Source: Bacillus sp. B-jedd (lineage in GTDB: Bacteria; Bacillota; Bacilli; Bacillales; Cytobacillaceae). Taken from it: a DNA stretch of 64,000 bases. How positions within the stretch are numbered: the first letter of the stretch is position 1; each line of letters begins with the position of its first letter. The translations under genes and the position numbers were made by a program. The notes beneath the pieces were generated by a model. It did no database searches, was not told the origin of the DNA, and saw only the letters and a list, made by a program, of their open reading frames with translations. Of this stretch, positions 58,701-64,000 are shown one piece after another. The stretch lies in the NCBI RefSeq assembly GCF_000821085.1, contig NZ_CCXR01000001.1:3493001-3557000 (forward strand). Reading direction: 5' to 3'.

Positions 58701-61211
58701 AATTCCAGCTTCAGATAACTTAATATTTTTTTGCTCTCGGTAGTTATTAACTGTTAACTTAGCATTCTCCTTATTGCTTTCCATTGATACAAGAGAATGT
58801 TCTGGAAAGTTAATCGTATAAATCATTTGTCCTTCATCTTTAATATTCTTAATTCTAAAATCAAGAACATTATTTTCCACAGTCAATACAACATCAAATG
58901 AGACTCCAATTTCCTTAATCTTCATTGAATAAGTAATTTTGTTTTCATTTACTACACTTGTTACTTCCGGTGTGTACATCGTATTGTTTACTTCTACCTC
59001 GTGGACTTTGTTTGCTTGTCCAGTAATCGTTTCTCCACCTAAAATATAGTGGTTAATTGTTGGGAAGTCTGTATCTACATTAACGGTTAAATCTGCTGAT
59101 TTTATTTCAACTGAGTCGACTTTGTTAGTTACACGAGTAGGAAATTTCGCTTCTTTTACACTTAAATAAGAAACATTAGCCCCTGATCCACCGTAATAAC
59201 GTAATCCAACTTTACCTGCTTTATTACTAACTCCACTTACTTCTCCAGTATAGATCTCAGCATTATCAAGATAAATTGTTGCTACGTTTTCAACAATACG
59301 AGCTTTAACTTTATAAGGTTTCATGCGCTTAGCATAAATTCTGTTTCCATCTTGTGTTAATTGTTTGTTTTGTCCTCCTGGTGAAAATAGGTTCCATGAG
59401 GTTGAGTTAGCTCCTGATCCATTTTGACCTAAGGCCAGCCAATCATCTGGGCCGTTATAACGTAATACAATTCCAAAGTTACCTGAATCATTTTTTGGAT
59501 CAAACATGAATTCAACTTCAGTGTTTTTATATGTTGGTGCATTTTCATCAATAACGATTAAGTTTTGGCCATTCGTAATGTCTAAACCTTTATTATGTCC
59601 TACTTCACCAGTACCGTTAACTTTATTGATTCCATTAATATCATTTGAGAAGTCCTTTACATAAAGTTCCTCACTTGCTTGAGGCGTTCCCAAAACTGTA
59701 ATTGGGAATTCAGCTTTGAATCCATCTTTATACTCCAAAATCACTTTCGTTTTAGTATCTGTCTCTTGTTGAAGAGATTGAATGAACTCCTTTTTAAGTG
59801 TTAAAATTGTGGAAGTCTCATTTAGTACATACTCTGTTCCTGCTTCTAATACTCTTCCTTCATGGGTGATTTTTGATAATTCATTTGTCGTTTCACTTAT
59901 CTTAATATTGATATCATATAAACCTGCATCTCCACTACGGACTGTCATTGAATTAGGGGTTAATGTTACCCCAGCAAATTCGCCCATTACCATTTTATGA
60001 AGATCAAGCTGGCCTTGAGTATCTCCTGAACCATAGCCCCATGTACGAAGTCCTGCTTTACCAGACTTGGTACTAAAAGCATTAATAGGGCCATTAAAGA
60101 CTTCATCATTATTTACAGTTAACCGATAATTATCATTGATAAATTCGATTCTAACTGTATTTTTTTCGCCTATCTTCAATGCTTTATTCCCTACTTGTCC
60201 CCATTTGTCGTCTCCAGTAATAAAATTCCACACTCCACCCACGTCATAGCCAAATCCTGCAAAATCATTCGCACCATTAAATCTGAACAAAAACCCCATA
60301 CGGCCCGAAGATTTCGGAGTAACTTCATATTCTACAAATCCATTTTTCAGATTTGGTGAATAAGCATCAGCATAAATTGTATTTCCATTAGCAGCAAAGT
60401 TCATCGCTTGGTCTGTATATGCCATGGTTCCATTACCTGCTACCTTACCCCAACCACCTGTGTGATCTTCGTCTTTAAAGGAAACTAAGTAATGTCCATC
60501 TTCTGTTTTTTCATTTTCACGAATTTTTTCATATTCAATATTATCTACTTGTATAAATGCATAATTGCCTGTGTAACCCCATGTTCTTAAACCAAAATAA
60601 CCTGCATCATTATCGGTATGTGGGCCATTATACAACTGAGTATCATCCACATAAACTTCTATATTTTCATTAACATATTTCATAGAAAATCTAAATTTTT
60701 TATTATCAACATTTAAATTAACCGGTAATTCTTTATCAATCTTTTTACCATTTCTTACTTCTGCACGAATCCATTTCCCACCGATATCGTAGCCGATGTA
60801 GTCATAATTTTGTGCATCTATATGCCGATAAACAACAGCAAAACGTCCAGCGGTATTTTTCACACTAATATCCATTGCTAACCGAGCGTTCTTGAGTTTT
60901 GGTGCTTTGGTATTATAATACTGTTGGTAATCAATAGAACCCGCAACCCAGCCATCTGTTTCCATTTCTAATTGCCCATTAACAACTTCAAAACGGCCTG
61001 CACCAAGATCTTTTTCCCATCCTGTTAAATCTTGACTGGAAAAATCCTCAGTATAAATTTCATCTGCGGTATTAAGTGCCGCACTTGCCAATAAATTCGT
61101 TGGAAGGGATGGTACTGCTAGAATAAACACTAACAACATCGCTAATAGTTTCTTTCCTTTTATTTTCAATCTACTGTCCCACTTTCTTTTTCTATTTTTT
61201 ATCTCAAGCAT
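55737..61211 (-). CDS. Giant secreted endo-alpha-N-acetylgalactosaminidase (GH101), anchor lost by frameshift
   Basis: The 1,824-residue protein has a long signal peptide (to about 45), two LamG-like modules with DFSSQDLTGWEKD and FGLRTWGYTGNYAF-type sequences (about 50-415), an X2-type Ig module (about 415-510), a third LamG-like module (about 520-700), then the GH101 beta-sandwich and barrel (about 700-1330). The probable nucleophile is D1095 in IYVDVFF and the acid/base E1122 in LGTEYVDE. Then come carbohydrate-binding-type modules (to about 1665), two FIVAR repeats (LEKKIAEVEGLDETAYTEESW; LEKKIAKFEGLDGKAYTEESW) and a GKPSEPGKP linker. GH101 enzymes free the Gal-GalNAc disaccharide from mucin-type O-glycans. 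The frame now ends inside the linker. The RBS before 61211 is poor. Composition is AT-richer than the hut and Dpp genes, which suggests transfer. Confidence 0.9.
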   Translation of the reverse strand: MLEIKNRKRKWDSRLKIKGKKLLAMLLVFILAVPSLPTNLLASAALNTADEIYTEDFSSQDLTGWEKDLGAGRFEVVNGQLEMETDGWVAGSIDYQQYYNTKAPKLKNARLAMDISVKNTAGRFAVVYRHIDAQNYDYIGYDIGGKWIRAEVRNGKKIDKELPVNLNVDNKKFRFSMKYVNENIEVYVDDTQLYNGPHTDNDAGYFGLRTWGYTGNYAFIQVDNIEYEKIRENEKTEDGHYLVSFKDEDHTGGWGKVAGNGTMAYTDQAMNFAANGNTIYADAYSPNLKNGFVEYEVTPKSSGRMGFLFRFNGANDFAGFGYDVGGVWNFITGDDKWGQVGNKALKIGEKNTVRIEFINDNYRLTVNNDEVFNGPINAFSTKSGKAGLRTWGYGSGDTQGQLDLHKMVMGEFAGVTLTPNSMTVRSGDAGLYDINIKISETTNELSKITHEGRVLEAGTEYVLNETSTILTLKKEFIQSLQQETDTKTKVILEYKDGFKAEFPITVLGTPQASEELYVKDFSNDINGINKVNGTGEVGHNKGLDITNGQNLIVIDENAPTYKNTEVEFMFDPKNDSGNFGIVLRYNGPDDWLALGQNGSGANSTSWNLFSPGGQNKQLTQDGNRIYAKRMKPYKVKARIVENVATIYLDNAEIYTGEVSGVSNKAGKVGLRYYGGSGANVSYLSVKEAKFPTRVTNKVDSVEIKSADLTVNVDTDFPTINHYILGGETITGQANKVHEVEVNNTMYTPEVTSVVNENKITYSMKIKEIGVSFDVVLTVENNVLDFRIKNIKDEGQMIYTINFPEHSLVSMESNKENAKLTVNNYREQKNIKLSEAGIADAFQETSIAVLSSDKIAASISNGSIKRRNEVAYQTFVQDGYRSTGIWTNEYLYRGLDNEVIEEPWTKVAITLDRNGDAIVDAIDGAIAYRDDIARKVVGSDTVMRSYNSIAMNVGSNAQYPFLRILDNIKKFNLGTDGFNQNVVVKGYQTEGHDASTGDFNNFSERAGGLEDLLVLLENAKGNNATVGVHINQTEIYPESKHYGDYIASSVPGWSWYDSAYQIIRENDILIENQGMLERLQDLNESTKGLLEMIYVDVFFDTRWPAHEMAEAVNDKLGMALGTEYVDEFTKDSVWAHHIDNRFNAAGNLIRVIHNNDKDIFGNQALFRDASTRNVGINGWQNSVDFNKSTREFFTQVLPNKYLAQYPIMNYETTNKAVLGKDRNVVTEIINGVNHISQDGKKVAEGNKIFIPWTNDGEEEKIYAWSDDGAEKTWDLPNGWEGETEVKLFKLSDQGRKLIETIIVNDGKITIDLDKGTGYTIYKGSVSVDEKSSVDVDWTQGSVVKDAGFNSHAFKDWKKESGSAEFQNNTIGNTHMIINGEEKGIVSQELTGLEVGESYGASVWTLVENGKRAIIRITDGDHVYENYIDKSDVKYGVHHTDKYRTNTQRMGVSFIAQNDTVLLELIGEESGADGKVDFDDVRVRKIGLSDQKGHTFLEDFENVDEGFGPFISTESDNSHLSEANKPYTKDTIDGRYSLKIRYGDHMRTLPQTMRLKANTEYKLSIDYIAYQDGIFNASIKTDDGNETLITKPAVKHPDGENPGTINLEFTTGDYNDYYLDISPRNSGQGEYILDNLILDEMAGEADITALEKKIAEVEGLDETAYTEESWKPFAEALAAARIIASKADATKNEVDEALKALNAAHEGLEKVEEPTDPTDPADKTKLEKKIAKFEGLDGKAYTEESWIKFAAALAAAKDIASKADATQNEVDEALKALKVAHAGLKKAKKPTAPSKPGKPSEPGKPGKPSESGKPSEPGKPGKMVFG

Positions 61212-61890
61212 TGCATTGATATAATTAGGAGTTTTTGATTGTTACTTTTATTGAAATTATGGTAAATCCAGGTCTATGCAAGCAAAAAAACTTATACTTA
61301 GGTTTGAACTTTCTTTGGAAAAGCGAGAATGCTGTCTACAACAAGATATGGATTTCCCTCCTCACCTATTGCCTGGAGGTACTGTTTAAATTAGTTTGGG
61401 TTTGAGGGAAGCCTGCGACCTAAAAAGGACGCTGGAAACCTGTCTAATCAAAAGAATAGATGCCTTTATCTGCTCTTTTTCAAAAACCAGGATGAAATCC
61501 AAAGGGGAGGAAGAAATACGACTGGGAAAGGAATTTGCCTTCATAGAACAACAGGTTTCAACAGGGAAGTGGAACATCTAGACGACTTGACAATTGACAC
61601 GCTGTTTCTATAAAAAGGAAATAAATGACCGAATACTTACAAGGACTGACTCTTGCTTCTTTGTCAGCGTTTTCATTTCAGCAGAGAGATATTAGCCAGA
61701 ATAGTCAAGCGCGAGCGGTTTAGTGGTGAAAGTTATTACACTTCTGATACTAAAAGCTTTTATGAAACGCTAATGATTTTTTATTTAAGTTTAAATCTTT
61801 TATCAAACCTCCAATTCAAAGAGTAACTAAAATTGAGAATAATATGCCTCTTTCGCTATCGTATATTTAGAAAAGGTTTGAAACAACATC
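61212..61890. other. Stretch of decayed sequence upstream of the GH101 gene
   Basis: About 680 bp without a convincing gene. Short frames (for example 61396-61581, ending KEFAFIEQQVSTGKWNI) lack RBS and family features. The promoter of the GH101 gene must lie near 61212-61300, but no good -35/-10 pair was found. Confidence 0.4.
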
Positions 61891-61894
61891 AATA

Positions 61895-62043
61895 TTGTCT
61901 AATTTTTTAGAAAAATTGCTTTTCCTGACTTTTGAAGATGTTTTTCATCAATGGTCTGCTAATCATGCTAAAACCATGAAAGCTAGCACAAAACAATAGA
62001 AACTAAATATAAAAAGCATGCTTTGCTCTGATTTGGTAAGTTG
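61895..62043 (+). pseudogene. Relic of a tyrosine-recombinase (integrase) gene
   Basis: The plus-strand frame reads NFLEKLLFLTFEDVFHQWSA, NHAKTMKASTKQ, a stop, KLNIKSMLCSDLVS, a stop. TFEDVFHQW.A.HAKT.KASTKQ resembles the N-terminal SAM-like core-binding part of phage or transposon integrases (TF.....EW......VK.ST). No catalytic part remains. Family match is by eye only. Confidence 0.45.
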
Positions 62044-62074
62044 AAAATGAAAGAAATTTCGTAACTTCTTAGGT

Positions 62075-62114
62075 AATAAAAAAGGCTCCTAACCAAAAGA
62101 TGGTTATAGCCTTT
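62075..62114 (-). terminator. Terminator of the asparaginase gene
   Basis: AAAGGCT (62081-62087) and TAACCA pair with AGCCTTT (62108-62114) and TGGTTA. TTTTTTATTACC follows on the minus strand. Confidence 0.8.
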
Positions 62115-62181
62115 AAAAAAGAGGTTGATCTCCGCTCCAAGATGCTCAATGAATATGAAATTTTAAACACCGCTTCTTTAT

Positions 62182-63198
62182 TTAAAAACTTTTTAATGGA
62201 ATCAGTGAAAATTTTTCCGTAATTTCCCCAACTACTTCACCGGAATCATTCATAATCACAGATGGTTTCATAGCTCTTAATCTAGCAATGGTATCTTTGT
62301 TGTCGTAATCAATTTGCTCTAATATAGATGCAACAATATTTGGCCAAACCTCTTCTGAACCATTTAAAACTTTTAGGGCAAATCCAATTCTTTGATTTCT
62401 TAAACCAAAGCAGTAGACACCCTGCGCTCCCCCTTTCGCAACAATGTTCTGATCCTGAAGCAGGGCGGAGCAGATAAATTTATCTGAAGCAACCATCAAA
62501 GGGTATTCGTTCATCACCGAGGTCATATCCCTCACCGCCTTTTGCAACAATGAATCATCAATTAAATCAGGGCAGGCTAATTTTAAATAAGTGGCGGCCA
62601 TATTTTTAAGCGGGATCGCAAAAACAGGTACACCGCAGCCATCTTTTCCTACAACAATCTCAGAAATGGATAATTCCGATAAGGATGAGAGAATCATCAG
62701 AATTTGCTGTTGAAGGGGGTGGTCTACTTCCCAATATCCTTCAACCGGATAGCCAAATTCGCGGCATACGGAAACAAACCCCATATGCTTTCCCGCACAA
62801 TTATGATAAAGCCTTCTCTTCTCTTTATTTGCCCAAATCATATCTTCCCTTGGCTTAGCATTTAAGGGATAAGAACATGGGCAAAATAGTTCATCCTCAT
62901 GAACTGGCAACTTCTTTAGCATGGATTCAAGGGCAGCAATATGGTAAGGCTCCCCTCTGTGTGACGCTGTAAACAAAGCAGCTTCTTCACGCGACAACCC
63001 ATATTTCGTTATGATGTCTGATAAAAACACAGGCAATGCTTGAATTGGCTTGGCGGCAGACCGGTAATAAGTATAGTGATGATCATCCCCGACATGGAAA
63101 GTCGTTTCAAGTCGTTCGTTTACCCCGCAAATCATTCCGATATGAACATTTTCAATTAAGCCTGCTCTTGATTCTTCCACTAAGACTTCTGCATTCAT
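62182..63198 (-). CDS. Asparaginase of the Asparaginase_II (Rhizobium etli, class 3) family
   Basis: The 338-residue cytosolic protein has the marks of family PF06089: VEESRAGLIENVHIGMIC, YRSAAKPIQALPVF (Ser-Ala-Ala-Lys), TASHRGEPYHIAALESML (Ser-His), PREDMIWANKEKRRLYHNCAGKHMGFVSVC (Asn-Cys-Ala-Gly-Lys), and VVGKDGCGVPVFAIPL (Cys). It hydrolyses L-asparagine to aspartate and ammonia, and is unrelated to the classical Thr-dependent asparaginases. AGGAGATGTAGGAAG precedes the ATG. It is a single gene with its own terminator. Confidence 0.88.
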   Translation of the reverse strand: MNAEVLVEESRAGLIENVHIGMICGVNERLETTFHVGDDHHYTYYRSAAKPIQALPVFLSDIITKYGLSREEAALFTASHRGEPYHIAALESMLKKLPVHEDELFCPCSYPLNAKPREDMIWANKEKRRLYHNCAGKHMGFVSVCREFGYPVEGYWEVDHPLQQQILMILSSLSELSISEIVVGKDGCGVPVFAIPLKNMAATYLKLACPDLIDDSLLQKAVRDMTSVMNEYPLMVASDKFICSALLQDQNIVAKGGAQGVYCFGLRNQRIGFALKVLNGSEEVWPNIVASILEQIDYDNKDTIARLRAMKPSVIMNDSGEVVGEITEKFSLIPLKSF

Positions 63199-63402
63199 CT
63201 TCCTACATCTCCTATAATAAAGAACTTATTCTAATCCAATATCGTTTTTATCTTCCTTATTATGCCCCGTTCCTCGGGTGAAGAAAATCCCCCTTAAGTA
63301 TACATTGAAGTTATTCCCTTCCTCTACGAAATAAGTACGGTCGCTCAAGTTCCCCTTTACTCCAAAGCAAGCATGACAGCACATCCGCTCCTATTAAAAA
63401 TA

Positions 63403-63432
63403 CCAAAGACCGTTGATTACAACGGTCTTTGG
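63403..63432 (-). terminator. Terminator of the gene at the right edge
   Basis: Perfect 12-bp arms CCAAAGACCGTT (63403-63414) and AACGGTCTTTGG (63421-63432), 6-nt loop. TATTTTTAA follows on the minus strand. It lies 143 bp past the stop at 63576; the stretch 63433-63575 shows no gene. Confidence 0.8.
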
Positions 63433-63575
63433 GTGTACCAAAATTTGAATTTTCATTGAAGATTATTTGATTGCCAAGTTAATAGGGCAAGCGCCGCACC
63501 GCCTGGACTCTGCCGTTTACGACCGCCGATCGACCTGCCCTACCAAAAACCTTTCACATATGCTATGTGTTAAAT

Positions 63576-63998
63576 CTATTCAACTACATAGCACTCACGT
63601 ATTTGGGTATCGCCCTTGGTGTCCACGTAGACCATATTATCGCCAACTTCATAAGTACCGGTGGCGTTGTTGTTGATCCTGATCGTTTCTGTAACAACAT
63701 TGACGTACCCATCGGTATACTTTTCCGTAACGGTTATCGTAAGGTCGTTCTGGCTGCCCTTGAGTTTCGTTACGAAAGCTGATGCTTTAGTCTCTTTCGG
63801 CAAACTCAGCAGTTCAAAGTCTAATTCAATGGTCGACTGATAGGATGGAATTTTCACATTTTTCTTGGTGACACTTTCTTTGCCGGGCGCCGAGACGGTA
63901 ATGGTATATCCTTCGTCAACGATTGGCGTTCCATGTACCAGCGGGTTGTCTAACTGCTTGGAAGGCGTAACCGACCAGTCGTATAACCCGCCTTTTGC
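63576..63998 (-). CDS. C-terminal end of an unknown, probably extracellular protein (cut by the window edge)
   Basis: The frame stays open from the right edge to the TAA-type stop at 63576 (about 140 residues), so the GTG at 63857 is not its start. The sequence (KGGLYDWSVTPSKQLDNPLV, DEGYTITVSAPGKESVTKKN, IELDFELLSLPKETKASAF, ending IRECYVVE) is rich in Thr, Val and Asp and looks like one or two Ig-like beta-sandwich modules. No family is recognised. Confidence 0.6.
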   Translation of the reverse strand, partial: AKGGLYDWSVTPSKQLDNPLVHGTPIVDEGYTITVSAPGKESVTKKNVKIPSYQSTIELDFELLSLPKETKASAFVTKLKGSQNDLTITVTEKYTDGYVNVVTETIRINNNATGTYEVGDNMVYVDTKGDTQIRECYVVE

Positions 63999-64000
63999 CT

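Noticed and set aside
61396..61581. Coding frames on both strands upstream of GH101
   Set aside because: No RBS, opposite-strand overlap over almost the same span, and no family resemblance strong enough to name.
1..64000. tRNA or rRNA genes
   Set aside because: No tRNA-like cloverleaf with a TTCRANNC-type arm and no rRNA-like conserved blocks were noticed; a dedicated tRNA scan was not possible.

Overview
The window looks like chromosomal DNA of a low-GC Gram-positive bacterium of the Bacillaceae. The reasons are strong AGGAGG-type ribosome binding sites, frequent GTG and TTG starts, Firmicute signal peptides and lipoboxes, a YesM/YesN two-component pair, a CcpA-type cre candidate, a hut cluster and an LPxT-type wall-anchor remnant. 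No rRNA, tRNA or CRISPR array was seen. Product names come from motif and family recognition by eye; no database search was run.

Region 1 (1-8.4 kb) holds single genes: the end of an unknown protein, a secreted M14 zinc carboxypeptidase, a lactonase-like beta-propeller, a soluble glucose/sorbosone-dehydrogenase-like propeller, three consecutive exported coiled-coil proteins of unknown function (4.98-6.79 kb), and a zinc-ribbon/DUF2628 membrane protein. Region 2 (8.4-18.7 kb) is a sugar-uptake locus on the minus strand: YesM-type kinase, YesN-type regulator, CUT1 binding protein, two permeases and a GH63-like glycosidase. It is bracketed by two arrays of the same 52-bp tandem repeat. The left array is split by an IS256-family element with an 8-bp target duplication and a nonsense-mutated transposase. 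The right array abuts a relic of an M14 carboxypeptidase gene.

Region 3 (18.7-38.1 kb) holds a pRiA4b-ORF3-like protein, two full secreted GH84 hexosaminidase genes and a third truncated copy. Between the full copies lies a dipeptide/oligopeptide uptake and hydrolysis operon (XRE-cupin regulator, DppD, DppF, membrane dipeptidase, binding protein, DppB, DppC, two iminopeptidase-like hydrolases). Both full GH84 genes carry the same leader, with a promoter, an operator-like palindrome and a terminator-like hairpin. Between GH84 copies 2 and 3 sits an orphan DUF4176 gene with two broken copies of a membrane-protein gene.

Region 4 (38.1-47.9 kb) is a histidine-utilisation operon (hutU, hutI, an M20-like peptidase with a changed metal-ligand residue, YjiH, hutH, a transporter) with a divergent LysR regulator. 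No hutG or hutP is present in the window. Region 5 (47.9-55.4 kb) has many copies of a dispersed intergenic repeat, an SH3-NlpC/P60 wall hydrolase, and a possible three-gene membrane/TPR/AAA+ unit interrupted by a tnpB element. Region 6 (55.6-64 kb) holds a 1,824-residue GH101 endo-alpha-N-acetylgalactosaminidase whose sorting signal has been split off by frameshift, a tyrosine-integrase relic, a class-3-type asparaginase and the end of an unknown protein.

Taken together, the window suits a bacterium that scavenges host-type or environmental glycans (GH84, GH101, CUT1/GH63), peptides and amino acids (Dpp system, dipeptidase, hut, asparaginase). Repeat and duplication activity is high, and several reading frames are broken.
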